Assembly (NCBI RefSeq): GCF_033115175.1 | Contig: NC_084835.1 | Coordinates: 97,742,448-97,806,447 of the forward strand | DNA from: Lepus europaeus | Lineage: Eukaryota > Chordata > Mammalia > Lagomorpha > Leporidae | Reading direction: 5' to 3' | DNA length: 64,000 nt | In this document: piece after piece, positions 27,499 to 33,056 of the stretch | How the letters are laid out: each line of letters begins with the position of its first letter | How positions within the stretch are numbered: position 1 is the stretch's first letter | Notes under the pieces: model-generated | The model's input: the letters and a program-made list of their open reading frames with translations, nothing else | Databases searched by the model: none | Told to the model about the DNA's origin: nothing | Program-made: the position numbers and the translations under genes

Positions 27499-29232
27499 CA
27501 GGAGCTTCTTCCAGGTCTCTCATGCAGGTGCATGGGCCCAACCACTTGGGCCATTTTCCATTGTTTTCCCAGGCCATAAGCAGAGAGCTGGGTAGGAAGA
27601 GGAGCAGCAGGGGCTCAAACCAGCGCCCAAATGGGGTGCAGGCGCTGCAGGCAGAGGCTTAGCCCATGGCACCACAGCGCCACCTGTGACTGCTCTTCTT
27701 ACCACGGTCTGTAATCAGCAGGACACCTCCTGGAAGTGGTCTCACCAGGCTGTGACCATCACCGTTGAAGCTCAGGGCTCAGGTTCTAGTCACAGCTACT
27801 AATTTCCTGTTACCATACACAAGCCATTCACTTCACTGGACATTAGCGTCCTTATCTATAAACCAGGAAAAACAGGAAAAGAGGAGCAATAGTTCTGACA
27901 CGCAACGAACCATATCACACGTCCTTCATACGGGTGCTGTACTATTTTTCCTTATTGGGTCATAGTTTTTAATCAAATTTTAAAGGGGTCTGTATCACAA
28001 AAAAGTTTCCATCAACTAAAAAATATTATTTTTTTTAAAAGTTCACTACCATGAAGCCTTTAAATGAACTCGGTTTTCCGAATGCCTCATCTAAGCAAAC
28101 AATCAGCCTGCTGCTTTAGGAAGTGAATGTGGTAAGTGGAGTTGGAAGGGCACCAGCAGGAGGAATCCAGGTGCAGGAAACTGGATACACTGATTTGCGT
28201 TCCAGGACACCGACGTTGACTCGAGTCGCTCCCCTGCCACTCTGGCTGACCCCCAGCTCCCCCTGAGGGGTGCGGACCTGACTTCTCTACTTGGCTGAGT
28301 CACAGGCCTCAAGGACTTCTTTGCCTAAAGCTGGTTTGTCAAGCACCATCTTTGCCAAATCCATTCCTCCCCCGGGCTTTCTTCACTCTGTTTTGCTATG
28401 AACACAGTTCACGCCAGAACCTCCAGTCATTCTTAGCGCTGTCTCCTCATTTACCCGCCATGCCCAGTCCCTCACTCACCCTGTTCTGTCGAATCCACCC
28501 GCAGGCCGAGCTCAGCTCACCCCTCCCCCTCCTCTGCCCCACACGCGTGTCCAACTGACCCTCGGGGGTCGCCCGGGCCCTGCAGGAGAGCCTAGAACGG
28601 TCTCCTCCCTGTTACACACAGTCCCCCAGCCACGAGGACAGCAGGTCGGAGTGGGACCACAGCCTGTCATTCCCCTAGTGTGGCCTTCGAAGGATTCGGC
28701 ATTCAGAGTAAAACCCCACCGAACTCTGGGGCTCTGCACCCACAAAACGCCAAATTCCGAGATTCCGCCGGGGACCCGTGCTCTAGTCCCCGAGCGGTCT
28801 TCAACTGACGCGCGAACCCCTACATCGGAACCCAATCTGTGACCGCTGGCCGGGCAAACGGAGCCACTAACCCGCCTGCGGCCACAAGTCACAGGGACCC
28901 GAAGCGGGGCAGGGGTTGGCAGGTCTTCGACAGCGCACCAGGCACCGCGGGGACCAGGTCTCTCAGGGCCCAGCAGCCCTGCCCGCGCGCGTCCCCTGCA
29001 ACCAGCAGGTCACGACGACCCCAGCCAAGGGCGCGACCCCCAAGGTCAGATGCACCAGGAGCCGCGCCGCGGGCGCCTCGCCAGCCTTTCCTCCTCGTCC
29101 CGAGCACTCCGGAGCCGGAGCGACTGCAGGAACCTCCGCCCTCGACTCCCCGCCGCCCCTGCGAGCGGAACCCGGGCAGCCCCCGAGGGGCGCCGCGGCG
29201 GGCGAGCAGCGCTCACCTCGCAGAAGGGCCAT
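187..29232 (-). CDS. ACAA2: ACAA2, mitochondrial 3-ketoacyl-CoA thiolase, exons 1-8 (3' end outside the window)
   Basis: Acetyl-CoA acyltransferase 2 carries out the last, thiolytic step of mitochondrial fatty-acid beta-oxidation, splitting 3-ketoacyl-CoA with CoA to give acetyl-CoA and a shortened acyl-CoA; it works as a homotetramer in the matrix. Eight exons with AG/GT borders join without a frame break to 954 nt, 318 codons, out of the 397 residues usual for the family. The N-terminus (MALLRGVFIVAAKRTPFGAYG) is typical: this thiolase has no long cleaved presequence. The nucleophile Cys92 lies in exon 3 within NRLCGSGFQS. The His and Cys of the C-terminal half (human 352 and 382) belong to exons 9-10, left of position 1. 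Nothing suggests a pseudogene: introns are present and no stop interrupts the frame. The neighbour upstream in genomic order is MYO5B, on the same strand, as in human. Confidence 0.97.
2460..2807 (-). mobile_element. CSINE copy
   Basis: Reverse-oriented lagomorph C-repeat. It starts with the TTAATTTATTTATT tail and GGAAAGGCAGAG, passes TGGGTCTCCCACATGGG, and ends at the tRNA-like head (ACAGTGCTGGCCC). A (CA)10-like run interrupts the usual GA-rich part near 2,517-2,540. Fairly diverged. Confidence 0.88.
2517..2540 (+). repeat. (CA)n microsatellite inside a SINE
   Basis: About twelve CA units, grown in the low-complexity tail segment of the SINE. Likely polymorphic. Confidence 0.85.
3780..3909 (-). 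CDS. ACAA2: ACAA2 exon 7
   Basis: Acceptor TTTCCAAG, donor G/GTGAGT. 130 nt, residues 252-294 plus one base. Begins GVCDGAGAVVLASEDAV and ends GCDPTIMGI. The third residue is Cys where I recall Ala in human, a conservative change in the NASG-x-DGA motif. Confidence 0.97.
3910..4458 (-). other. ACAA2 intron 6
   Basis: 549 bp, no repeat or other feature recognised. An open frame of 130 codons at 3,974-4,366 on the plus strand matches nothing I know and is antisense to the gene. Confidence 0.85.
4459..4634 (-). CDS. ACAA2: ACAA2 exon 6
   Basis: Acceptor CTCTTTCAG, donor TCG/GTACGT. 176 nt, residues 193-251, starting (A)ANDAGYFNEEMAPIEVK and ending GTVTAGNAS. It contains the loop-domain residues and the conserved TAGNAS motif that continues into exon 7. 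Confidence 0.97.
5280..5453 (-). mobile_element. MIR-like remnant
   Basis: The stretch containing GAGGTCAGACAG, GTGGCACAAGCAGAAACAGG and ACTTCTACACCACACTCTATC resembles the reverse complement of the tRNA-related and core parts of MIR. Old and diverged, so the boundaries are soft. Confidence 0.5.
5468..6465 (+). mobile_element. L1 3' end (5'-truncated lagomorph L1)
   Basis: 998 bp of L1 3' UTR ending in AATAAAAG and a poly(A) tail at 6,452-6,465. Flanked by a perfect 14-bp direct repeat, GAAAACACAGGTGA, at 5,454-5,467 and 6,466-6,479, the hallmark of target-primed retrotransposition. The same 3' UTR occurs in reverse at 30,550-31,040 and 33,565-34,266, which confirms it as a repeat. No ORF2 coding sequence is included. 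Confidence 0.93.
7154..7301 (-). CDS. ACAA2: ACAA2 exon 5
   Basis: Acceptor TTTTTATAG, donor CTG/GTCAGT (slightly weak). 148 nt, residues 144-192 plus one base. Encodes LEDTLWEALTDSHVQ, then MAITAENLAVKHKI and ending QSQQRWKA. The MxxTAENLA stretch lies in the CoA-binding loop domain of thiolases. Confidence 0.96.
7868..8141 (-). mobile_element. tRNA-derived lagomorph SINE, older subtype
   Basis: Reverse-oriented. It differs from the main C-repeat in the middle part (CACCTGCTGCCTCCCAGGG, then AACCCAGGAGCTCCAATATG). The same subtype occurs in sense at 11,766-12,040, 15,657-15,925 and 25,256-25,525. The tail carries a (CTAC)n run. Confidence 0.78.
7874..7894 (+). repeat. (CTAC)n simple repeat
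   Basis: About five CTAC/CTAT units at the tail end of the SINE. Confidence 0.8.
8896..8969 (+). mobile_element. CSINE, left fragment interrupted by an LTR-like block
   Basis: Begins GGCTGCTCC and runs through AGCAGTGGAAGATGGC to GTCCTTGG, then stops where the C-repeat would continue with GCCCCTGCACCC. The rest of the element resumes at about 9,312. Confidence 0.82.
8970..9311 (+). mobile_element. Probable solo LTR inserted in a SINE
   Basis: A 342-bp block starting TG (TGGTCAGAG) and ending CA (CCCATAACA). It contains a CT-rich stretch, two poly(A) signals (AATAAA near 9,157 and 9,195) and a T-rich U5-like end. It sits exactly in a gap of a C-repeat. No clean target duplication is visible and about 24 nt of SINE are missing at the joint, so the assignment is by structure only. 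No retroviral coding sequence is present. Confidence 0.6.
9312..9439 (+). mobile_element. CSINE, right fragment
   Basis: Continues from GGAAGGAGCTCCTGG through GCCATTTGGGGAGTGAACC to the CTTTCAAATAAAAAAA tail. Together with 8,896-8,969 it forms one C-repeat lacking its tRNA head. Confidence 0.82.
9492..9608 (-). CDS. ACAA2: ACAA2 exon 4
   Basis: Acceptor TAAACAG, donor AAG/GTGGAG. 117 nt, residues 105-143, containing EVVLCGGTESMSQSPY, a conserved thiolase core motif (GGxESMS). In-frame with both neighbours. Confidence 0.97.
10400..10590 (+). mobile_element. MIR SINE
   Basis: Sense-oriented. Shows the MIR order: tRNA-like part (GGGCTCAAATTCCATTTCTG), TCAATAAAATGGGAACGAT, CCTGGTTGTGAAGATCAAGTG and the end GTACCTGGTACACAGGAAG then CTCAATAAAAAG. 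Confidence 0.75.
10620..10870 (-). mobile_element. Ancient L1 (L1M type) fragment
   Basis: TGGTAAAATATACATATA, CACAGTTCAGTGGC, CCCCAGCCCCTGCAAACCACC and CTCCATGAACTTGGACC match the familiar reverse complement of the L1M 3' region common to all placental mammals. Another piece lies at 11,520-11,660. Confidence 0.7.
10930..11050 (-). mobile_element. L1 3' terminal fragment
   Basis: TTTAATTTATTTTAACTT then ATACAAATTTCATAAGTA and CCCTCCCACCCATACTCTC resemble, in reverse, the end of the lagomorph L1 3' UTR seen at 33,565-33,680. Diverged. Confidence 0.5.
11197..11325 (-). CDS. ACAA2: ACAA2 exon 3, with the catalytic cysteine
   Basis: Acceptor TTCCAG, donor CAG/GTATGG. 129 nt, residues 62-104. 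It holds NRLCGSGFQS, the thiolase acyl-enzyme active-site signature; the Cys counts to residue 92, the known nucleophile. The preceding DAIYLARHVGL is also well conserved. Confidence 0.97.
11520..11660 (-). mobile_element. Ancient L1 (L1M type) fragment
   Basis: TTGTGGTAAAATATACATAA, TTAACCATTTTTGAGTACAC and AGTTCAATGGTATTAAATAC are the well-known L1M 3' sequence in reverse. Confidence 0.72.
11766..12040 (+). mobile_element. tRNA-derived lagomorph SINE, older subtype
   Basis: Sense copy: GGGCCTGGGTTCAAGTCCTG (box B-like), CACCCTGGGAGGCAGCAGG, CAGCCATTGTGGG and an A-rich tail with AATAATAAAC. Confidence 0.78.
12061..13278 (+). mobile_element. Probable endogenous retrovirus LTR (large)
   Basis: About 1.2 kb of non-coding sequence with LTR-like order: a U3-like part containing a tandem repeat at about 12,312-12,380, several TGGTCACACC/TGGTGACAC motifs at 12,510-12,615, a TATA-like GGGATAAAGAGGC at about 12,646, AATAAA near 13,191 followed by a U5-like part ending GGCGCTCGCGACA at about 13,278. 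No internal viral gene or second LTR is seen. The 5' edge is a guess. Confidence 0.5.
12312..12380 (+). repeat. Short tandem duplication
   Basis: Two near-identical units, ACCAAAATGGAGTTACTTAA then GCTAAGC, and GCCAAAATAGAGTTACTTAA then GCTAAGG, follow one another directly. Repeats like this are common in LTR U3 regions. Confidence 0.88.
13669..13996 (-). mobile_element. CSINE copy
   Basis: Reverse copy, nearly full length, from the TTTATTTATTTATTTGAAAG tail to the head at CACAACAATGGCCCC. A TGTATTCTT-like target duplication flanks it imperfectly. Confidence 0.92.
14877..15190 (+). mobile_element. CSINE copy with target duplication
   Basis: Full-length sense copy starting GAGCTGGCACTGTGGTGCAG and ending AAATAAACCTTTAAA. 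A 12-bp direct repeat, AATGCAATTTTG, flanks it at 14,865-14,876 and 15,191-15,202. Confidence 0.95.
15657..15925 (+). mobile_element. tRNA-derived lagomorph SINE, older subtype
   Basis: Sense copy with AAGTCCTGGCTCTGCTCC, GCACCCTGGGAGGCAGCGG and CATTTGGGGAGTAAACTAGC, ending in CTTTCAAATTAAAAAC. Confidence 0.78.
15935..16920 (+). mobile_element. Old L1 ORF2 fragment, interrupted by a SINE
   Basis: Sense, decayed ORF2. The pieces around TCAGTCAATACAGAAAAAGC / ATTTGACAAAATTCAACACC correspond to the conserved reverse-transcriptase region that reads DAEKAFDKIQHPF in human L1. Frames are broken throughout. The SINE at 16,322-16,654 splits it. Confidence 0.85.
16322..16654 (+). mobile_element. CSINE, second subtype, inserted in L1
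   Basis: Sense copy of the subtype with GGCTCAATAGGCTAATCCTC and GGGAGTGCAGTGGAGGATGG. A perfect 15-bp duplication, AGAAAAAGCATTTGA, flanks it (16,307-16,321 and 16,655-16,669), so it landed in already present L1 sequence. Confidence 0.95.
17020..17339 (-). mobile_element. CSINE copy
   Basis: Reverse, full length, from AAAAAAAAAGATTTATTT to the head at TTATGGTCCCAA. CTTTGTGATTT occurs on both sides. Confidence 0.93.
17454..17815 (+). mobile_element. CSINE copy with long A/G tail
   Basis: Sense, full length, ending in AATAAATAAATAAATC and a purine-rich A/GAA tail. AAAGATACCT is present on both sides as a target duplication. Confidence 0.94.
18193..18524 (+). mobile_element. CSINE copy
   Basis: Sense, full length, head GGGGCCCAGTATTGTGGCG. 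GAAACTTGGGTTGG on the left and GAAACGTGGGTTGG on the right form the target duplication, with one later change. Confidence 0.94.
18580..18828 (-). mobile_element. CSINE copy, truncated
   Basis: Reverse copy beginning with the poly(T) tail and TTAAAGATTTATTC; breaks off after AGAGAGCTGGATTGG, so the last ~80 nt with the tRNA-like head are missing. Confidence 0.9.
18917..19204 (+). mobile_element. CSINE copy
   Basis: Sense copy, GGGGCCGGTGCTGTGGTG to AATAAATAAAAAAAAATC. ACACAATTTAG occurs on both sides as target duplication. Has short internal deletions. Confidence 0.93.
19212..20180 (+). mobile_element. Possible endogenous retrovirus LTR remnant
   Basis: Contains a duplicated GGGATCCAATTACCAACC / GAGATCCAATTATCAACC unit (about 19,315-19,380). 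Toward 20,080 it has TTAAATAAAACTTCCCTTGT and a U5-like end, AACTCGGACTCATC to CCACAGCATTCA. This order is what one sees in gamma-type LTRs, but I cannot define either edge and see no coding part. Confidence 0.4.
21137..21477 (-). mobile_element. CSINE, second subtype
   Basis: Reverse copy with a 26-base T tail, GACAGGCAGAGTGGACAGTG, and head GAGTCGCGGCACCGGCC. CCTCTTTGTTCT flanks it on both sides. Little diverged, hence a young insertion. Confidence 0.95.
21919..22250 (-). mobile_element. CSINE copy
   Basis: Reverse, full length. CTGGGATAACCTCT stands on both sides as a perfect target duplication. Confidence 0.95.
23039..23205 (-). CDS. ACAA2: ACAA2 exon 2
   Basis: Acceptor ...GCCATAG at 23,206 side, donor CAG/GTGAGT at 23,038. 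Encodes residues 6-61, beginning GVFIVAAKRTPFGAYGGLL and ending GNVMQ. This is the N-terminal thiolase core strand-helix region. Length 167 nt; together with exon 1 it ends on a codon boundary. Confidence 0.97.
23777..24104 (+). mobile_element. CSINE copy
   Basis: Sense, full length, GGGGCCGGCACTGTGGCATA to a pure A tail after AATAAATAAATCTTC. Confidence 0.94.
24372..24633 (-). mobile_element. CSINE copy, diverged
   Basis: Reverse copy: TTTATTTACTTGAAAGGCAC, CACCTGCTGGTTCACTCCCC, and end AACACAGGCCCC. Has lost the central TGGGTCTCCCA part. Confidence 0.82.
24812..25138 (+). mobile_element. CSINE copy
   Basis: Sense, full length: GGCCTGTGGCGCCGTGGGTT to AAATAAACAAACATATC plus A tail. Confidence 0.93.
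25256..25525 (+). mobile_element. tRNA-derived lagomorph SINE, older subtype
   Basis: Sense copy: GGGGCGGGCATTGAGCCTAG, TCTTGGAGGCAGCGGTGAT, CAGCCATTGTGGGCACTTGG. Confidence 0.78.
25840..26212 (+). mobile_element. L1 fragment (3' part)
   Basis: Sense. Reads the familiar L1 region: GCAGCTCAATTCACAATAGC, AATGCCCATCAACCAAAGAC, TGGAATACTACACAGCAG. Corresponds in reverse to 31,225-31,510. No intact frame. Confidence 0.9.
26215..26564 (+). mobile_element. CSINE copy
   Basis: Sense, full length, GGGGCCGGCGCTGTGGTGCA to AAATAAATAAATAAATC and an A tail. Directly followed by a second copy. Confidence 0.94.
26575..26921 (+). mobile_element. CSINE copy, adjoining
   Basis: Sense. AAAAGGCTCTGAG is duplicated on both sides, so this is a separate insertion beside the first copy's A tail. 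Confidence 0.93.
27421..27684 (-). mobile_element. CSINE copy
   Basis: Reverse copy with poly(T), (GA)n-rich part, then head at CACCACAGCGCCACC. A segment after the GA run is deleted. Confidence 0.9.
27765..27870 (+). mobile_element. MIR-like remnant
   Basis: CTCAGGGCTCAGGTTCTAGT and ATTAGCGTCCTTATCTATAA are MIR-like. Weak match. Confidence 0.45.
29217..29232 (-). CDS. ACAA2: ACAA2 exon 1, coding part
   Basis: Start codon at 29,232-29,230 in a good context (CCGCGGCCATGG) inside the CpG island. Only 16 coding bases (MALLR plus the first base of Gly6) precede the donor GTGAGC. The 5' UTR lies to the right; its start cannot be read from sequence alone. The very short coding exon 1 matches my recollection of the human gene. 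Confidence 0.93.
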
Positions 29233-29572
29233 GGCCGCGGCTGGGTCCCCGGTGGCGCAGGATCACGAGCGCGCGCCCACCCTCGCCCGGGCCTTAAGTG
29301 CGGGGGCGGAGCCCCGCGAGGCCACGCCCCTTCCCTGGAGCCGACTGCCCGCGGGGTTGCCACTCCCACGCGGCACCGCCCCTCCCGTGCGCGCGCATTC
29401 TCCCTCACATCGCAGACTAACGTTTTACATCGAAAAGATTTGATGGGACATCTTCATCCGCCGCCTCAGCAGGTAACGGAGGTTCCCTTCATCCCTGCCT
29501 GAGACAACTGCAAAAAAAAAAAAAAACAAAACAACACTACAAGGCGCCAGACGCCAAACGCCCGGCAGCGTT

Positions 29573-29587
29573 GGGGGGGGGGGGGGG
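29573..29587 (+). repeat. Run of 15 G
   Basis: Uninterrupted guanines in the island, followed by further G tracts; a candidate quadruplex and a likely length-variable site. Confidence 0.9.
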
Positions 29588-29780
29588 TGGGCGAGGGCTC
29601 GGGGTGGGCCCGGAAGCGAAAGTGGGCGGGACTCGGCGACGGCGCGGCGGGATTGGCTGGGGCGGCGCCTGCGCAGAGTCCAAGTCCGCGAGCCGGAAGC
29701 AAGGACCAGTTCCGGGTGGCGGGCGTGGGCGCGGGGCAGGCCGGTGGGCGGGTGGGGTGCGGCGAGGGTTGTAGGGTAGG

Positions 29781-30050
29781 GCGCGCCCAGGGCAGCTCCC
29801 GCATGAGCCCGCAGTATTTTCCTTATATGATCAGGCCCCAGGGCCTGAGAGGATTATGAAAACGAGGCCGGCGAAGTGGGGCTCGGGGCCCGGGCGCGGG
29901 GCAGTTAGGGGGTCGTGGGCGGGAGGGCGGTGGGGAGGCCTGTGCCGCTGTGGCCGTGAGCCCTGGCCGATGATGACCAGACCACTGCGCAATCTGAGTC
30001 CTGGGCTCCAGGTGATGGAGTGTGTTCTGAGAACAGACTGAGGCCGGGCG
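29781..30050 (+). ncRNA. SCARNA17: SCARNA17 (mgU12-22/U4-8), box C/D small Cajal-body RNA
   Basis: Guides 2'-O-methylation of spliceosomal snRNAs in the Cajal body. The right-hand domain is classical: C box ATGATGA (29,970-29,976), guide CCACTGCGCAA (29,982-29,992), D' box CTGA (29,994-29,997), C' GTGATGG (30,012-30,018), D box CTGA (30,038-30,041). A 7-bp terminal stem joins CCTGGCC (29,962-29,968) to GGCCGGG (30,042-30,048). The guide pairs perfectly with U4 nucleotides 5-15, and its fifth base before D' faces C8. The left-hand domain has TATTTTCCTTA (29,815-29,825), complementary to U12 nucleotides 19-29. A variant box ATGA follows at 29,827-29,830, so the fifth base faces G22. A hairpin (CAGGCC/GGCCTG) and a C'-like ATTATGA (29,853-29,859) follow. 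Human SCARNA17 has these two targets and also sits beside the ACAA2 promoter. It is longer (about 420 nt), so the 5' end here is uncertain. It is not intronic; own promoter. Confidence 0.9.
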
Positions 30051-30182
30051 AGTGGACGCTGCCTTGGCCTTGGCTTCCGCGTGTGCGGCCGGCGGTGGGT
30101 TGCGCTGGTGTCTCAGCCCTCAGCGAGCGCCTGCCCTGCGTTCTGCTTTGTACGCGCTGCTTTGGTGGCCCTCACTTAGGCC

Positions 30183-30465
30183 TTTGAAAGGTGGAGTAAC
30201 AGAGAGAGACAGATCCTCCACGTGCTGGCTCACTCCCCAAATGCCCGCAGCGGCCGGCGCTGGGCCAGGCCAAAGCCAGGAGCCTGGCGCTCCATCCAGT
30301 TCTCCCTCGTGGGTACAGGGGTCCAAGCTCCTGGGAATCCTCTGCTGTGTCCCAGCCGCGTCAGCAGGGAGCTGGATCTGATGTGGAGCAGCGGGGACTC
30401 CAACCGCTGCCTGGATGGGATGCTGGCGTCCCAGGCCGTGGATCCACCGGCCGTGCCTCAGTGCG
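30183..30465 (-). mobile_element. CSINE copy, diverged
   Basis: Reverse copy at the edge of the CpG island: TTGAAAGGTGGAGTAACAG, CACGTGCTGGCTCACTCCCC, CCGCTGCCTGGATGGGATGC. Head lost. Confidence 0.82.
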
Positions 30466-30549
30466 GTTTTTCTAATTCAGCTTTTTATTATGGAAACTTT
30501 CAAACAGGAAAGTGGAAAGTTTGTACAGTGAACATTCATACGTGTCACT

Positions 30550-32396
30550 CATAGAGATCTTTCATGTAGGTCATTTTTTGGCCACAGTGTCTGGCTTTCC
30601 ATGCCTGAAATGCTCTCATGGGCTTTTTAGCCAGATCCGAAAGCCTTAAGGGCTGATTCTGAGGCCAGAGTGCTGTTTAGGGCATTTGTCATTCTGTGAG
30701 TCTGCTTTGTGTCCTGCTTCCCATGTAGGATCGTTCTCTCCTTTTTAATTCTATCAATTATTATTAGCAGACACTTGGTCTTATTTATGTGATCCCTTTG
30801 ACACTTAATCCTATCTTTGTGATCAGTTATGAACTTAAACTGATCACCTTAACTAGTAAGATGGTATTGGTACCTGCCAACTTAATGAGATTTGGAGTCC
30901 CATGGCACATTTTTAGCTTTACCCTTAGGGGTAAGTCCGAGGGAACGTGTACTGAACTGTACATCTCTCCCTCTCATATTTCCCGCTCTTATTTTTAACA
31001 GGGATTGATTTTCAATTGGATTTAAACGCCTAAGAATAATTCTGTGTTAAGTAAAGAGTTCAACCAATTAAAAAAAAAAAAGAGTTCAACCAATGGTATT
31101 AAGTAGAAAAAGAAAATACTAAAAAGAATAAAATAGTAAGCTGTTCCTCACAGTCAGGACAATGACTGATCAAGTCATTGCTTCTCATAGTGTCAATTTC
31201 ACTTCTACAGGTTTCCTTTTAGGTGCTTAGTTGTCACAGATCAGGGAGAACATACGATATTTGTCCCTTTGGGACTGGCTTATTTCACTCAGCATAATGT
31301 TTTCCAGATTCTTCCATTTTGTTGTAAATGACCGGATTTCTTTTTTTTTTTTTTTTTTTTTTACTGCTGGGTAGTATTCCACAGAGTACATATCCCGTAA
31401 TTTCTTTATCCAATCTTCTGTTGATGGGCATTTAGGTTGATTCCATGTTTTACCTATTGTGAATTGAGCTGCAATAAACACTGAGGTGCAGATAGCTCTT
31501 TTGTTTGCCAAATTAATTTTCCCTGGGTAAATTCCGAGGAGTGGGATGGCTGGGTCATGTGAAAGGGCTATATTCAGATTTCTGAGGTATCCAAAGTGTC
31601 TTCCATAGTGGCTTTAGCAGTTTATATTCCCACCAACAGTGGGAATGCCTTTTTCCCCTCATCCTCTCCAGCATCTATTGTTGGTTGATTTCTGTATGTG
31701 ACCCTTTCTAACCGGGGTGAGGTGAAACCCCATCGTGGTTTTGATTTGCATTTCCCTGACAGCTAGTGATCCTGAATATTTCTTGTGTGTCTGTTGGCCA
31801 TTTGGATTTCCTCTTTTGAAAAATATCTGTTTAGGTTTTTGGCCCTTCTCTTAAGTGGCTTTTTTTTTTTGTTGTGGTGGTGAGTTTCTTGATCTCTTTG
31901 TAGATTCTGGTTATTAATCCTTTATCATTTGCATAATATGCAAATATTTTCTCCCATTCTGTCGGTTGCCTCTTCACTTTCCTGTTTCTTTGCAGTATAG
32001 AAACTTCTCAATTTGAGGTGATCCCAGTTGTTAATTTTGGCTTTGGCTGCCTGTGCCTCTGGGGTCTTCTCCAAGAAGTCTTTGCCTGTGCCAATATCTT
32101 GCAGGGTTTCTCTGATGTTCTCTAGTAATTTGATGGTGTCAGGTCGTAGATTTAGATCTTTAATCCATGTTGAGTGGATTTTTGTGTAAGGTGCAAGGTA
32201 GGGGTCTTGCTTCATACTTATGCACATGGAAATCCAGTTTTCCCAGCACCATTTGTTGAATAGACTGTCCTTGCTCCAGGAATTGATTTTAGCTCCTTGA
32301 TTAAATGTAAGTTGGTTATAGATATTTGGATTAATTTCTGGTGTTTCTATTCTGTTCCATTGGTGTACCCATCTGTTTTTGAAAAGTACAGATCTT
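30550..32396 (-). mobile_element. L1, 3' UTR plus C-terminal ORF2 (5'-truncated)
   Basis: Reverse L1. 30,550-31,040 matches the reverse of the 3' UTR at 5,468-5,910; the final ~550 nt of the 3' UTR are missing. 31,200-32,396 holds the end of ORF2: the frame at 31,925-32,227 encodes DLNLRPDTIKLLENIRETL and GTGKDFLEKTPEAQAAKAK, the ORF2 C-terminal segment. A poly(T)-like tract at 31,340-31,362 breaks the frame. Not a functional gene. Confidence 0.93.
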
Positions 32397-32406
32397 AAAT
32401 TGGATG

Positions 32407-32737
32407 TGAGGCCTGCACTGTGGTATAGTGAGTAAAGCTGCCACCTGCTGTGCTAGCATTCCCATATGGGCACCTGTTCAAGTCCTGGCTGCTCCACTTC
32501 TGATCTCTCTGTTATGGCATGGGAAAGCAGTAGAAGATGGACCATGTCCTTGGGCCCCTGCACCTGCGTGGGAGACCTGGAAGAAGCTCCTGGCTCCTGG
32601 CTTTGGATCAGTGCAGCTCTGGCCATTGTGACCATTTGCAGAGTGAACCAGCAAATAGAAGACTTTTTTCTCTCTCTCTACCTCTGCCTCTCTGTAACTC
32701 TGCCTTCAAATAAATATATAAATCTTAAAAAAAAAAA
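32407..32737 (+). mobile_element. CSINE copy (first of a pair)
   Basis: Sense: GAGGCCTGCACTGTGGTATA to AAATAAATATATAAATC and A tail. Its left target site AAATTGGATG (32,397-32,406) is matched only after the next SINE, at 33,057-33,066. Confidence 0.93.
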
Positions 32738-33056
32738 TAGGGCTGGCACCATGGCTCACTTGGTTAATCTTCTGCCTGCGGCGCTGGCATCTCATATGGG
32801 CGCTGGATTCTAGTGTCAGTTGCTCCTCTTCCAGTCCAGCTCTCTGCTGTGGCCCGCCAGGGCAGTGGAGGATGGCCCAAGTGCTTTAGCCCTCCACCCG
32901 CATGGGAGACCAGGAGGAAGCACCTGGCTCCTGGCTTCGTATAGGCACAGCGCCAGCCGTAGCAGCCATCTGGGGGGTGACCCAACAGAAGGAAGACCTT
33001 TCTCTCTGTCTCTCTCTCACTGTCTAACTCTGTCTCTCAAATTAAAAAAAAAAAAA
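32738..33056 (+). mobile_element. CSINE, second subtype, inserted in the tail of the previous one
   Basis: Sense: GGGCTGGCACCATGGCTCAC, GGGCAGTGGAGGATGGCC, A tail. The shared outer duplication shows it entered the A tail of the copy before it. Confidence 0.93.

Larger units (their letters stand above)
23206..29216 (-). other. ACAA2 intron 1
   Basis: 6.0 kb with seven SINEs and an L1 fragment; its right end merges into the CpG island. Stretches 23,290-23,775, 24,105-24,370, 26,925-27,420 and 27,870-28,650 show no feature. A MIR-like piece lies near 27,765-27,870. Confidence 0.82.
28650..30130. promoter_or_regulatory. CpG island with divergent ACAA2 / SCARNA17 promoters
   Basis: By eye the only long CpG-rich stretch in the left half. 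It covers ACAA2 exon 1 and the RNA gene to its right. Near the ACAA2 start are GC boxes (GGGGCGGAGCC at about 29,303; CACCGCCCCTCC near 29,374-29,385). Between the genes, on the plus strand, are two ETS-type CCGGAAG sites (29,610-29,616 and 29,693-29,699), a reverse CCAAT (ATTGG 29,652-29,656) and an NRF1-like GCGCCTGCGCA (29,665-29,675). NRF1 and GABPA-type sites are typical of mitochondrial and housekeeping promoters. Transcription starts are not determinable here. Confidence 0.85.

Noticed and set aside
28839..29502. Overlapping long frames on both strands across the CpG island
   Set aside because: Several frames are open at once and rich in Arg, Pro, Gly and Ala, which is the signature of CpG-rich promoter DNA, not of a protein.
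31925..32227. 100-codon frame with clear protein similarity
   Set aside because: It is the C-terminal piece of L1 ORF2, truncated and followed by a decayed region; listed as a mobile element only.
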